A stretch of 64,000 nt of DNA from Azospirillum sp. (GCA_016124535.1 WGNK01000020.1:1-64000); one strand, 5' to 3'; positions 45,728 to 54,446 are shown, counted from the stretch's first letter. Translations and numbers: made by a program. Notes: generated from the sequence alone by a model not told the origin.

Positions 45728-45755
45728 TTGCATTCTACCTTCTAGTAGGTAAAAT
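45728..45755 (+). promoter_or_regulatory. Promoter with TetR-type palindromic operator
   Basis: A -35 TTGCAT (45728-45733) and -10 TAAAAT (45750-45755) are 16 bp apart. The spacer is filled by a 16-bp palindrome at 45736-45751, TACCTTCTAGTAGGTA, in which 14 of 16 bases are symmetric. A bound dimer would block RNA polymerase. The TetR gene at the end of the operon is the natural candidate for the binder. Confidence 0.7.
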
Positions 45756-45784
45756 CGCGCCACCATTGACCGGGGAGGCGATTT

Positions 45785-46186
45785 ATGACCACCGAACTCT
45801 ATTGGCTCACCCTGACGGTGCTGATGACCGCGCTGTTCTGGGTTCCCTATATCCTCGACCGCCTGGCCGTCCGCGGCGTCTGGCCGGCGCTTTCCGATAC
45901 CCGGCCGGAGGGCGGCGGTCCTCATTCGCTTTGGGCGCAGCGCGCGATCCGGGCGCACCAGAATGCCGTCGAGAACCTGGCGATCTTCGTGCCTGCGGTC
46001 CTGATTGCCCATGTCCTGGCGGTCTCGACCCCGGCGACCCGGATGGCCGTGGTGGTCTATTTCTTCGCTCGCCTGGTGCATTTCCTGGTCTATACCGCCG
46101 GCATCCCGGTCGGACGAACCCTCGCCTTCGCGGTCGGCTGGGCGGCACAGATCGTGATCCTGATCAGCATCCTCGGCTGGCTGTGA
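45785..46186 (+). CDS. MAPEG-family membrane protein
   Basis: MAPEG proteins are small four-helix membrane proteins, some with glutathione transferase or peroxidase activity. The 133 residues show four hydrophobic segments and the family pattern RAIRAHQNAVENLAIFVPAV with the conserved Glu/Asn, then YFFARLVHFLVYTAGIPVGRT. The ATG follows GGGGAGG. It is first in an operon with an SDR, a cupin and a TetR regulator, which suggests a detoxification role, but the substrate is unknown. Confidence 0.85.
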   Translation: MTTELYWLTLTVLMTALFWVPYILDRLAVRGVWPALSDTRPEGGGPHSLWAQRAIRAHQNAVENLAIFVPAVLIAHVLAVSTPATRMAVVVYFFARLVHFLVYTAGIPVGRTLAFAVGWAAQIVILISILGWL

Positions 46187-46199
46187 GGGGGGCCGCGCG

Positions 46200-46919
46200 A
46201 TGGCGCAGCTCGAAGCCGTGCCGCGACCGCTGGCGGTGATCACCGGGGTTGGCGAAGGGGTCGGCGCCAGCCTTGCCGGCATGCTGGCCCGGGCCGGCTA
46301 TGACCTGGTCGGGATTGCGCGCAGCGAACGGGTTAAAGCGGAGCTCTCGGCGCGGGTCGCGGCCGGCGGCGGGGCCTACCGTCATCTTGCCTGCGATCTG
46401 ACCGACGCCCCGGCAGTGACCGCCCGGCTGGCGCCGCTGGCGGCGGGGGTCGCCGTGGTCGTCCACAACGCGCACCACCTGCTGATCAAACCGTTCGAGG
46501 AGACCTCCGCCGAAGAGTTCGAGCGGGTGTGGCGGGTCGCCTGTTTCGGCGCCATGCTGGTGGCGCAGACCTTGTTGCCTGCCATGGCGGCGCGCGGCAG
46601 CGGAACCATGATTTTCACCGGAGCGACCGCGTCCCGGCGCGGCGGGGCGAAATTTTCCGCCTTCGCCTCGGCCAAGTTCGCCTTGCGCGGCCTGGCTCAG
46701 GCGCTGGCGCGGGAATACGGCCCGCGGGGGGTTCATGTCGCCCATGTCGTGATCGATGGGCTGATCTGGGAACCGCAGACCCGGCAGCGCTTTTCGCCGT
46801 CGCAGGCAGGGTGTCTGGCGCCCGACGCGATCGCCGCCGCCTATCTCGGGATCATCGAACAGCCGGTTTCGGCCTGGACCCATGAACTCGACCTGCGGCC
46901 GTTTTCCGAGCGGTTCTGA
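46200..46919 (+). CDS. SDR-family protein lacking the catalytic Tyr
   Basis: This 239-residue protein has the short-chain dehydrogenase fold: cofactor loop TGVGEGVGASLA (15-26), CDLTD (65-69) and a helix ending FASAKFALRGLAQAL. The Tyr of the usual YxxxK is Phe at 155, with Lys 159 kept, and the NNAG motif is replaced by HNAHH (89-93). Related SDRs with FASAKFALRG occur, so this is probably a real subgroup, possibly with a different reaction or a non-catalytic role. It lies 13 bp after the MAPEG gene. Confidence 0.8.
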   Translation: MAQLEAVPRPLAVITGVGEGVGASLAGMLARAGYDLVGIARSERVKAELSARVAAGGGAYRHLACDLTDAPAVTARLAPLAAGVAVVVHNAHHLLIKPFEETSAEEFERVWRVACFGAMLVAQTLLPAMAARGSGTMIFTGATASRRGGAKFSAFASAKFALRGLAQALAREYGPRGVHVAHVVIDGLIWEPQTRQRFSPSQAGCLAPDAIAAAYLGIIEQPVSAWTHELDLRPFSERF

Positions 46920-46944
46920 GCCGGGTGGTTTGGGGAGTACCGCC

Positions 46945-47616
46945 ATGTCCGACCAACGGGTCAACGCCGATTTCGCCCGGCGCGTGGTTATCGCAACCGA
47001 CCGCTTGCCCTGGCTGGCCTCGCCGCAGCCGGGCGTCGAACGCCGGCTGCTCGATCGGATCGGCGGCGAGGTGGCGCGGGCGACCTCGCTGGTCCGCTAC
47101 GCGCCGTCGAGCCGCTTTCCGGCCCATGTCCATGACTTGGGCGAGGAATTCCTGGTGCTCGACGGAGTCTTCTCCGACGAGCACGGGGATTATCCGGCGG
47201 GAACCTATGTCCGCAACCCGCCCGGCAGCGGCCACGCACCCAGGACCGGTCCGGGCTGTACCATCCTGGTCAAGCTGCGCCAGATGCCGCCGGCCGAGCG
47301 GGAGCGCATCGTGATCGATACCACGCGGGCGCCCTGGCAGGACGGCTCGCCGGCCGGGCGATCGCTGATCACCCTGTACGCGGCGCCGGATGGCGAGCGG
47401 GTCTGCCTGGAACGCCTGGCACCGGGGACGGTGCTGGCGGGACCGGACGGTCGTGGCGGCGAGGAACTCCTGGTGATCGACGGCGCGTTGTGCGATGCCC
47501 TGGGACGCTATGGTCGCGGCAGCTGGATCCGCATTCCGGATGGCGAGGTGCCACAGTGGTACACGGTGGAGGGGGCAACCTGTTGGATCAAGCGCGGCCA
47601 CTTGCCCCATCGGTGA
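46945..47616 (+). CDS. Cupin protein, ChrR-like
   Basis: This 223-residue protein contains two cupin-like repeats. The first has ARATSLVRYAPSSRFPAHVHDLGEEFLVLDG-type sequence with metal-binding His and Glu, followed by GDYPAGTYVRNPPGSGH. The second (GGEELLVIDGALCDALGRY, YGRGSWIRIPDG) has lost the histidines. This resembles the cupin part of ChrR anti-sigma factors, but no zinc anti-sigma domain or sigma factor gene is present. The ATG at 46945 follows GGGGAG. Its role in the operon is unknown; a metal-dependent enzyme acting on a toxic carbonyl or thiol adduct is possible. Confidence 0.78.
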   Translation: MSDQRVNADFARRVVIATDRLPWLASPQPGVERRLLDRIGGEVARATSLVRYAPSSRFPAHVHDLGEEFLVLDGVFSDEHGDYPAGTYVRNPPGSGHAPRTGPGCTILVKLRQMPPAERERIVIDTTRAPWQDGSPAGRSLITLYAAPDGERVCLERLAPGTVLAGPDGRGGEELLVIDGALCDALGRYGRGSWIRIPDGEVPQWYTVEGATCWIKRGHLPHR

Positions 47617-47649
47617 GAGGCCCGCGATGATGGCGCAGCCGAGTCTTCG

Positions 47650-48240
47650 ATGATCGCTCCAAGTCACAGATCACGCGGCGAGACCGCCGAGCAAATCCTC
47701 GATACCGCCGAGATGCTGCTCCAGACCCGCGGCTACAGTGCGATCAGTTACCAGCACATCGCCGAAGTGCTCGGCATCCGCAAGGCAAGCATCCATTACC
47801 ACTTCCCCTCGAAGGGGGAACTCGGCATCGCCGTGGTCGATCGCTATGCCGCGCGGTTTCAGGCGGCGCTGGACGACATCGCCGCCGATCAGACCCGGTC
47901 GGCGCTGTCGATGCTGGCGTTTTACGTCGGTCCCTATCTGGAATTCGCCGAAACCCCCGACCGGGTGTGCCTGTGCGGCGCGCTGGCCGGCGAGCTGATG
48001 GCGCTGCCGGTCGAGCTGCGCGCGCGGGTCGAAGCGTTCTTTGTCTCGCACCAGGCCTGGCTGGCCGGGATCCTCGAGCGCGGGGTGGCCCGCGGCGAGT
48101 TCCGGCTGCTCGACCAGCCGAGCAAGGTCGCAAGGCTGATCTTCGGGGCGCTGCAGGGTGGCCTGATCGTCAAGCGCACCACCGGGGACATCGCCCAATT
48201 GCACGATGTCGTCACGGTCGTCATGGCGATGCTCCGCTGA
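47650..48240 (+). CDS. TetR/AcrR-family repressor
   Basis: This 196-residue regulator has the TetR helix-turn-helix at about 15-60 (ISYQHIAEVLGIRKASIHYHF, PSKGELG) and a helical ligand-binding C-terminal domain with CLCGALAGELMALP. It is last in the MAPEG-SDR-cupin unit, 33 bp after the cupin. The palindrome in that unit's promoter spacer makes it a likely autorepressor of the whole operon, induced by an unknown small molecule. Confidence 0.88.
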   Translation: MIAPSHRSRGETAEQILDTAEMLLQTRGYSAISYQHIAEVLGIRKASIHYHFPSKGELGIAVVDRYAARFQAALDDIAADQTRSALSMLAFYVGPYLEFAETPDRVCLCGALAGELMALPVELRARVEAFFVSHQAWLAGILERGVARGEFRLLDQPSKVARLIFGALQGGLIVKRTTGDIAQLHDVVTVVMAMLR

Positions 48241-48266
48241 CACCGGAGCCATCAGGCCCACCGGGG

Positions 48267-49910
48267 TCATTCGGGCAGTCCGAGGGCGGCGCGATAGGCT
48301 TTCAGTTGGTCGGCGCGGCCGAGACGGTCGGTGATCCGGTCCCAGGCGGCGGCGGTATCGTCGAGCGCCCGTTGCGAGGACTTGCGGCCGCCCAGGGCGG
48401 CGCCCAGCTCCCGGTCGAGTACCGCCCAATAATCGGGGGTGCCACGGATGCGCAAATAGGGCAGCATCACCGGCGCGGTGAAGGTGTCGTGATAGGCCTT
48501 GAGGTAATCCTGGACGTCGCGGCGGTCCCAGCCGGCCTTGACGTAGTCGATCAGCGAGGCCTCGCCGTCGGGTTTGAGGAACTGGTCATGGAAACCGGGA
48601 TTGATTCCGGTCCAGCCATGCTCGACGTTCCATAGCGACACCGGCTTGATCGCCATCAGGGCCAGGAACGAATAGGCCGCTTCGCGATGCTGGGACGAGG
48701 CGGTGACGACGCCGTGCCACGAGCCGCCGGTGGTATTGCCGATCAGGTGTGGCGCGGTCGGGGTTTGCCACTCTCCGGTCACCCGGTCCCAGTAGCGCTC
48801 GGACGAGGGCAGCACTGCGACCGCGCAATTGCCCTTGATCTGGGAGCGCTCCGGGTCCTCGCACAGTGCGCCGAGATCGCCCCAGCTGAAGGCGAACACC
48901 GCCTTGCCGCGCAGGAAATAGTCCCAGGCCTGGCCGAGGCGCCAGCCGATCTGATCGGCCGGGCCGGTATCGTTCAGCCGGCGCAGCAGATCGAGGGCGG
49001 CGACCTGACCCGGACCGTTGATCGACGGCGTCATGTCGGTCGGGTCGAACCAGTACCTGGCGGGGCTGGCGCCTTGTGCCGGCTCCGGTCCGATCGCGAA
49101 TGAGGCCGACAGCGACTGAAAGTGGAAGTGCCCCTGTTCGCCCTGTTTGAGCGCCAGCACCGTCCCGGAATCGGGGTAGGGGTCGTGGCTGTCCCAGTTG
49201 CGTTCGTTGAAGAAGGTGGAGACTTCGAGCAGTTTCTGCCAGGTCCGCGGCGGCACCGGCAGGTCATGGCCCAGCGTCTGCTTGAATTTGGTTTGCCAGG
49301 CGGGATCGTTGAGCACGTCGCGCCGGTAATAGAGCACCTGGCCGTCGGCATCATTGCGCACGCCATAGCCGACGCCGCCCCACTGGTGGAGCTGGCGCAG
49401 CGCCAAGGGCATCGACTGATAGTGCCAGCGCGGGAAATCGCCGCTCGCGATCAGGTCGTCGATCGGCGCGATATAGTGCCCGGCGATCAGCTCGCCATAA
49501 TAGAACGCCGCGACGATCAGCGAGTCGTAAAGCCTGGTGCCTTGCCGCAGGTCCAGCATCATCCGCGGGTAAAGCTCGGTCACCGGGACCCCGGTCACTT
49601 CCAGCCGCGCGCCGGTCAGTTCCTCCCAGACCGGTCGTAGTGCCTCGATCGGGCCGGAGATCGGGCCCTTGTCGCCCTCGTCATGGCTCAGCAGCCGGAT
49701 CGTCAGGCCGTCGAACGGCTTCAGATCCGGGCCAAATCGCCGGCCCAATTCGTCCCGCGTGGTTTCGAGCACAGCGTTGTCGTAGCCGGGACCGAGCTTC
49801 AGGAGGACGGTGCCGTCGTCGAACCAGTCGAGGTATCGCCCGGCGGTCGCTTCGACCGTCAGGGCCGCCAGGCCCAGCGCCGCGCCGATCAGGACTCGTA
49901 GGACGGTCAT
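48267..49910 (-). CDS. Orphan ABC sugar-type substrate-binding protein
   Basis: This 547-residue periplasmic protein belongs to the family 1 extracellular solute-binding proteins of carbohydrate ABC systems. The ATG at 49910 follows GGGGAGG and starts a signal peptide (VLRVLIGAALGLAALTVEATA). The size exceeds the usual 400-430 residues and recalls the large oligosaccharide binders. Features include YPRMMLDLRQGTRLYDSLIV and GKAVFAFSWGDLGALCED. No permease or ATPase gene is adjacent, so it must use partners encoded elsewhere or act as a sensor. It is convergent with the TetR gene and divergent from the ROK gene. Confidence 0.82.
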   Translation of the reverse strand: MTVLRVLIGAALGLAALTVEATAGRYLDWFDDGTVLLKLGPGYDNAVLETTRDELGRRFGPDLKPFDGLTIRLLSHDEGDKGPISGPIEALRPVWEELTGARLEVTGVPVTELYPRMMLDLRQGTRLYDSLIVAAFYYGELIAGHYIAPIDDLIASGDFPRWHYQSMPLALRQLHQWGGVGYGVRNDADGQVLYYRRDVLNDPAWQTKFKQTLGHDLPVPPRTWQKLLEVSTFFNERNWDSHDPYPDSGTVLALKQGEQGHFHFQSLSASFAIGPEPAQGASPARYWFDPTDMTPSINGPGQVAALDLLRRLNDTGPADQIGWRLGQAWDYFLRGKAVFAFSWGDLGALCEDPERSQIKGNCAVAVLPSSERYWDRVTGEWQTPTAPHLIGNTTGGSWHGVVTASSQHREAAYSFLALMAIKPVSLWNVEHGWTGINPGFHDQFLKPDGEASLIDYVKAGWDRRDVQDYLKAYHDTFTAPVMLPYLRIRGTPDYWAVLDRELGAALGGRKSSQRALDDTAAAWDRITDRLGRADQLKAYRAALGLPE

Positions 49911-50015
49911 AGAGGTTCCTCCCCGGAATTTTTCTTGCCGCCGGCCGAACAGGGCGCTTCGCAAAGGCAACGAAGAAACCAAGGCGTGCCATGGCAGAGC
50001 AAAATATAACTTTGA

Positions 50016-50033
50016 CAGCAAACAAGTTTACTG
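50016..50033. promoter_or_regulatory. Imperfect 18-bp palindrome, candidate operator
   Basis: The sequence CAGCAAACAAGTTTACTG is symmetric at 14 of 18 positions. It overlaps a TTGACA hexamer (50012-50017) whose partner -10 could be AAGAAT (50035-50040, 17-bp spacer). It is about 105 bp upstream of the orphan binding-protein gene on the other strand, so it may control that gene or an unrecognised transcript. Confidence 0.4.
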
Positions 50034-50150
50034 CAAGAATATTGCTATGGTCAAATTCATTTCTATTAATTCAAAGTGACTTAATAATGATCGCGCAATG
50101 GTCTGTTGTTGCGCTGCGGAATACACCTGATTTGATAATTCATGGAGAAT

Positions 50151-50169
50151 GATCAAAGAAACTTTGATC
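50151..50169. repeat. Perfect inverted repeat GATCAAAG / CTTTGATC
   Basis: Arms of 8 bp (50151-50158 and 50162-50169) are separated by AAA. With the 3-nt loop it could be a small hairpin, but A/T content and perfect symmetry suit a protein-binding site equally well. It lies midway between the two divergent genes. Confidence 0.45.
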
Positions 50170-50373
50170 GGTCTGGTTAAGGCTTTCGAGTTACACTTTG
50201 AATCCGGATCGGAGGGTGCTTTCCGATGGTCGATCGCAAAATCGCAAGGTCATTTTACCGGAAGGTCCCGGCGGCGGCGGCGATCGCACCCGCAGCGCTG
50301 TGGCGCAGGGCCGCCGGGCGCTGGCAGTGGCGGGGCGTCGAGGTGATTCCGGCGCCAAATCCACCGGGCGCCA

Positions 50374-50429
50374 AATTATTCATTCACGGTGAATTAATTA
50401 TTGACGCGAGCGGGGGGCGGGCCTATCGT
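50374..50429 (+). promoter_or_regulatory. ROK-gene promoter with 29-bp palindromic operator
   Basis: A palindrome centred on G50388 has 14-base arms (AATTATTCATTCAC, 50374-50387; GTGAATTAATTATT, 50389-50402), with 12 of 14 pairs symmetric and a perfect ATTCAC/GTGAAT core. It abuts a promoter: -35 TTGACG (50401-50406), 17-bp spacer, -10 TATCGT (50424-50429). Binding here would suit control by the ROK protein encoded just downstream. Confidence 0.65.
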
Positions 50430-50489
50430 GCTTTCCAGGGTGGCCGGGTTCGGTCGGCCAGCCAGGCGAGACACGGGAGGGTCGGAGCG

Positions 50490-51722
50490 ATGCGCGACGG
50501 AACCTCAGGACCGGGAACTTCGGGTCAGGGCAGTAATTCCGGCAATGTCCGGCACTTCAACGAGCGGGTGATCCTGAATGCCCTGCGCCGGCTGGGCGCG
50601 GCGTCCAAGGCGGATCTCGCCCGCTTCGCCAATCTGACCAACAACACCGCCGGCGTGATCGTCGGCGAGTTGGAGGCGCAGAACCTGATCCGGGTCGAGG
50701 GCAAGCGGGCGGGCCAGCGCGGCCAGCCGGCGACCCTGCTCAGCCTCAATCCGGAAGGGGCCTATGCGATCGGGGTCAAGATCGGCCGGCGTTCGATCGA
50801 CTCGATCCTGGTCGATTTCTGCGGCAGCGTGCTGGCGCGCCGGCGGATCGAACGGGTCTTCCCGGCGCCGCCCGAGGCCGTGGCGATCGTCGTCGCCGAG
50901 TTCGACCGCCTGCGCCGTCTGCTCCCGGCCGGTGAGCTCAAGCGCCTGGCCGGACTAGGGGTGGCGACCCCCTACAACCTGGGCAGCTGGCGCCGCGAAT
51001 TGGATTTGCCGGCCGAGCCGGCCTCGGGCTGGAACGATTTCGATCTGGTGCGGCAATTGAGCGCGGCAACCGGGGTTGCGGTGTTCGGCGAGAATGATGG
51101 CACCGCCGCGACCGTGGCCGAGCTTCACCAGGGCCACGGCCGCAGCCTCACCGACTTCCTCTACGTCTTCATCGGCAGCGCAATTGGCGGCGGCGTGGTG
51201 GTTAACGGCAACTACCACCGCGGCGTCACCGGCAATGCCGGCGATCTCGGCCTGATGCCGGTCGCGCCGTCGCGGCTGGCGAGCGCACCGGCCTCGAACC
51301 GGCCCTGCGACATCCTGCTGACGCGGGCTTCGATCAACGCCCTGATCCGCCATCTGCGCCATGCCGGCATCAGGGTTGCCGACCGTGCCGCGCTGGAAGC
51401 GGCGATTGCTGCCCAGCCGAGCTTGGTCGAGGAGTGGCTGGCCGATTGCGTCGATGCCCTGGTCTGGCCGGTGCTGTCGGCGGCCCGCGTGCTCGATGTC
51501 CAGGCCGTGGTGCTCGATGGTGACCTGCCCAAGCCGCTGCTGGAAAGCCTGATCGGCCGGCTCGGCGAGGCCCTGGCGCAGGCCGCGCCGGAGGCGCGCG
51601 AAGCCCCCGACCTGCGGCTGGGCACGGTCGGGCGAGAGGCCGCCGCGATCGGCGCGGCGATCCTGCCGCTGCACCTCAGTTTCAGCCCCAACCGCGAGAT
51701 TCTGCTGGGACTTCAAGGCTAG
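50490..51722 (+). CDS. frcR: ROK-family transcriptional regulator, FrcR-like
   Basis: This 410-residue protein has an N-terminal winged helix (HFNERVILNALRRLGAASKADLARFANLTNN, about 20-50) and a ROK sugar-binding domain (VFGENDGTAATVAELHQG, FIGSAIGGGVVVNGNYHRGVTGNAGDLG). The zinc-binding cysteines typical of ROK kinases are absent, fitting a regulator. The ATG at 50490 follows TCGGAGCG; an 88-codon upstream extension covers the promoter and is rejected. Rhizobial frc operons pair such a regulator with a fructose ABC transporter and kinase, the same set found downstream here. Confidence 0.85.
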   Translation: MRDGTSGPGTSGQGSNSGNVRHFNERVILNALRRLGAASKADLARFANLTNNTAGVIVGELEAQNLIRVEGKRAGQRGQPATLLSLNPEGAYAIGVKIGRRSIDSILVDFCGSVLARRRIERVFPAPPEAVAIVVAEFDRLRRLLPAGELKRLAGLGVATPYNLGSWRRELDLPAEPASGWNDFDLVRQLSAATGVAVFGENDGTAATVAELHQGHGRSLTDFLYVFIGSAIGGGVVVNGNYHRGVTGNAGDLGLMPVAPSRLASAPASNRPCDILLTRASINALIRHLRHAGIRVADRAALEAAIAAQPSLVEEWLADCVDALVWPVLSAARVLDVQAVVLDGDLPKPLLESLIGRLGEALAQAAPEAREAPDLRLGTVGREAAAIGAAILPLHLSFSPNREILLGLQG

Positions 51723-51795
51723 CACCGAGCCGGCGCGACCAAAGACAGCGGACCAATGACGGCGCGGCCAAAAAAAAGATCGGGAGAGACCGTCC

Positions 51796-53328
51796 ATGAC
51801 CACAGAAAGCGAACGCCCGCCGATGCTGGAGATGCGCAACATCTCCAAGAGCTTTCCCGGCGTTAAGGCGTTGGAACACGTCCAGATCAAGGCCTGGGGC
51901 GGCGAGGTGCTGTCGCTGATGGGCGAGAACGGCGCCGGCAAGAGCACGCTGATGAAAGTGCTGTCCGGCGCCTACCAGGCAGATCCCGGCGGCGAGATTC
52001 TGATCGAGGGCGAACGGGTCGCGATCGCCAACCCGATCCATGCCCGCCGGCTCGGCATCGCGATCATCTACCAGGAGCTCTGCCTGGCCGGCAATCTGAC
52101 CGTCGCCGAGAACATGTTCTTGGGAAATGAAATTGCCCGTAACGGCGTGGTCGACCGGGGCGCCATGGAGCAGGAATGCGCCGCGGTGCTGGAGCGGCTG
52201 GGCGCCGGCTTCACCGCCGCCACCCTGGTCGGCCAGCTCTCGATCGCGGAAATGCAGCTGGTCGAGATCGCCCGCGCACTTCACGGCCGGTCGAAAATCC
52301 TGGTGATGGACGAGCCGACCACCGCCTTGTCGTCGCGCGAGACCGACCGCCTGTTCACCCTGATCCGGGGCCTGCGCGCCGACGGGCTGGCGATCGTCTA
52401 CATCAGCCATCGGATGGACGAGGTCTACGAGCTGTCCGACCGGGTCTCGGTGCTGCGCGACGGCAGCTATGTCGGCACCTTGACCAGGGCCGAACTCAAT
52501 CCCGACCGCCTGGTCAAGATGATGGTCGGGCGTGACCTCAACAGCTTCTACGTCAAAGGTGACGGCGGCGCGCCGGCGCGCGGCCGGGCGATCATGGATG
52601 TCCGGGGGCTCAGCGATGGTGGCCGGCGCGTCCATCCCTGCAGCTTCACTCTCTACGAGAACGAAATTCTGGGTATCGCGGGTCTGGTCGGGGCCGGCCG
52701 CACCGAACTGGCGCGATTGATCTACGGCGCCGACCGCAAATCCGCCGGCACCGTCCTGCTCGACAGCCAGGCGGTCGAGATCCGGACGCCCGAGGACGCG
52801 CTCGACCACGGCATCGCCTATCTGACCGAGGACCGCAAGGCCCAGGGGCTGTTCCTCGACATGCCGGTCCTGGAGAACATCAATCTGGGCGTGATCCATC
52901 GCGACGCCCGCAGGGGCGGCATCCTCAACCGCGGGATGGCGAAGCGGCGGGCGCTCGACGCCATCGACTCCCTGTCGATCCGGGTCGCCCATGCCGGGGT
53001 CGGGGTCGGCAGCCTGTCGGGCGGCAACCAGCAAAAAGTGCTGCTGTCGCGCTGGCTGGCGATCAACCCGCGGGTGCTGATCCTCGACGAGCCGACCCGC
53101 GGCGTCGATATCGGCGCCAAATCGGAAATCTACCGGATCATCGATCGGCTGGCCCGCGCCGGTATCGGCGTCCTGGTGATCTCCAGCGAGCTGGCCGAGC
53201 TGATCGGCATCTGCGACCGCGTGCTGGTGATGCGCGAAGGCCGCATCCAGGGCGAGGTCGGCGGCCCCGGCGGGCGGGCGGTCTCCCAGGAGGCCATCAT
53301 GGCCTATGCCGCGGGGGTGGCGGCCTGA
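51796..53328 (+). CDS. frcA: Sugar ABC transporter ATPase, FrcA/RbsA type
   Basis: This 510-residue protein fuses two ABC cassettes, as in ribose, xylose and fructose importers. The first has Walker [10 protein letters not shown] (about 36-44), signature [15 protein letters not shown] and Walker [11 protein letters not shown]. The second has a degenerate Walker A ([10 protein letters not shown]), signature [15 protein letters not shown] and [13 protein letters not shown]. It is 73 bp after the ROK gene. Fructose is inferred from the kinase and gene set; ribose or another monosaccharide cannot be excluded. Confidence 0.9.
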   Translation: MTTESERPPMLEMRNISKSFPGVKALEHVQIKAWGGEVLSLMGENGAGKSTLMKVLSGAYQADPGGEILIEGERVAIANPIHARRLGIAIIYQELCLAGNLTVAENMFLGNEIARNGVVDRGAMEQECAAVLERLGAGFTAATLVGQLSIAEMQLVEIARALHGRSKILVMDEPTTALSSRETDRLFTLIRGLRADGLAIVYISHRMDEVYELSDRVSVLRDGSYVGTLTRAELNPDRLVKMMVGRDLNSFYVKGDGGAPARGRAIMDVRGLSDGGRRVHPCSFTLYENEILGIAGLVGAGRTELARLIYGADRKSAGTVLLDSQAVEIRTPEDALDHGIAYLTEDRKAQGLFLDMPVLENINLGVIHRDARRGGILNRGMAKRRALDAIDSLSIRVAHAGVGVGSLSGGNQQKVLLSRWLAINPRVLILDEPTRGVDIGAKSEIYRIIDRLARAGIGVLVISSELAELIGICDRVLVMREGRIQGEVGGPGGRAVSQEAIMAYAAGVAA

Positions 53329-53427
53329 GCGGCCCACGACGACGCCTCTTTTTCGCGACCATCAACGATCGGCCCCGAACCCGAGCAGTCCTGCTCTCAA
53401 TCGGCGCCAGCGGGAGGACTTCCAGCC

Positions 53428-54441
53428 ATGACCACCGAGACCGCGATCACCGGCACCGGCAGTGCAGACCGGCCGATCCAGGGCACGACATCCCATAGCC
53501 AGGTCATGAAGGGGCTGATCCAGGCCGCCGGCATGCTGCCGGTGCTGATCCTGATCTGCGTCGGTTTCGAGCTGGCGACCGGCAAATTCATGGCGGTACG
53601 CAATCTCGGCATCGTCATGCAGCAGGCCTCGATCAACATCGTGCTGGCGGCGGGCATGACCTTCGTGATCCTGACCGGCGGCATCGATCTGGCGGTGGGC
53701 TCGGTGCTTGCGGCCTCGGCGGTGACCGCGCTGGCGCTCAGCCTGACCGGATTTTCATTCATCGCGATCCCGGCCGCCCTGCTGTGCGGCCTGGTGCTGG
53801 GTTCGGTCAATGGCTGCCTGGTCGCCTACATCCGCCTGCCGCCCTTCATCGTCACACTGGGCATGATGACCGCGGTGCGCGGCCTGGCGCGCTTCCTCAG
53901 CAACGACACCACGGTGTTCAACCCGGCGCTGTCGTTCGCCTGGATCGGCAATGGCCGGCTGTTCGGTGTGCCCTGGCTGGTGGTCGTCGCCTTGTCGGTG
54001 ATCGCCGCCAGCTGGTTCATCCTGCGCCGCACCGTCCTCGGCATGCGCATCTACGCGGTTGGCGGCAATCCGGTGGCGGCGCGGCTGTCCGGCATCAAGG
54101 TCACCAGCATCCTGCTGTTCGCCTATGCCACCTCGGGCGTGCTGGCGGCACTGGGCGGGGTGATGTCGGCGGCGCGGACCTATTCGGCCAATGGTGCCCA
54201 GCTTGGCCTGTCCTACGAGCTCGATGCCATCGCCGCGGTAATCCTGGGCGGCACCTCGTTCGTCGGCGGGGTCGGTACCATCGTCGGTACCCTGATCGGC
54301 GCCCTGATCATCGCGGTGCTATCCAACGGCCTGATCTTGATGAATGTCAGCGAGAACTGGCAGTTGATCATCAAGGGGTTGGTGATCATCGGCGCGGTGG
54401 CGCTCGACCGCTACCGGATGCAGGGCAGTGCGCGCACCTGA
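53428..54441 (+). CDS. frcC: Sugar ABC transporter permease, FrcC/RbsC type
   Basis: This 337-residue inner-membrane protein has the 8-10 spans of the BPD_transp_2 family and its conserved core: NIVLAAGMTFVILTGGIDLAVGS, LCGLVLGSVNGCLVAYIRLPPF and AVILGGTSFVGGVGTIVGTLIGA. The ATG at 53428 follows GGGAGG. It is paired with the ATPase upstream and the binding protein downstream. Confidence 0.92.
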   Translation: MTTETAITGTGSADRPIQGTTSHSQVMKGLIQAAGMLPVLILICVGFELATGKFMAVRNLGIVMQQASINIVLAAGMTFVILTGGIDLAVGSVLAASAVTALALSLTGFSFIAIPAALLCGLVLGSVNGCLVAYIRLPPFIVTLGMMTAVRGLARFLSNDTTVFNPALSFAWIGNGRLFGVPWLVVVALSVIAASWFILRRTVLGMRIYAVGGNPVAARLSGIKVTSILLFAYATSGVLAALGGVMSAARTYSANGAQLGLSYELDAIAAVILGGTSFVGGVGTIVGTLIGALIIAVLSNGLILMNVSENWQLIIKGLVIIGAVALDRYRMQGSART

Positions 54442-54446
54442 ACGCC

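Larger units (their letters stand above)
49911..50489. promoter_or_regulatory. Large AT-rich intergenic region with several palindromes
   Basis: These 579 bp between the orphan binding protein (minus) and the ROK regulator (plus) contain no credible gene. About 50000-50220 is far more AT-rich than the rest of the window. It includes TTGACA (50012-50017) overlapping an 18-bp imperfect palindrome (50016-50033), a perfect GATCAAAG/CTTTGATC inverted repeat (50151-50169), and further on the palindrome and promoter listed separately. An open frame from 50226 into the ROK gene passes over the promoter and is not treated as coding. Confidence 0.6.

Noticed and set aside
50226..50489. 88-codon upstream extension of the ROK regulator
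   Set aside because: It crosses the 29-bp palindrome and the TTGACG/TATCGT promoter, is Arg/Ala-rich with no family match, and ROK regulators normally have short leads before the winged helix.
51682..53337. 551-codon open frame antisense to the sugar ABC ATPase gene
   Set aside because: Long antisense frames are expected in GC-rich coding DNA. The translation is rich in Arg, Gln, Asp and His, with no domain, and the plus-strand gene is beyond doubt. The same applies to long antisense frames across glgA, pgm and the ribosomal genes.
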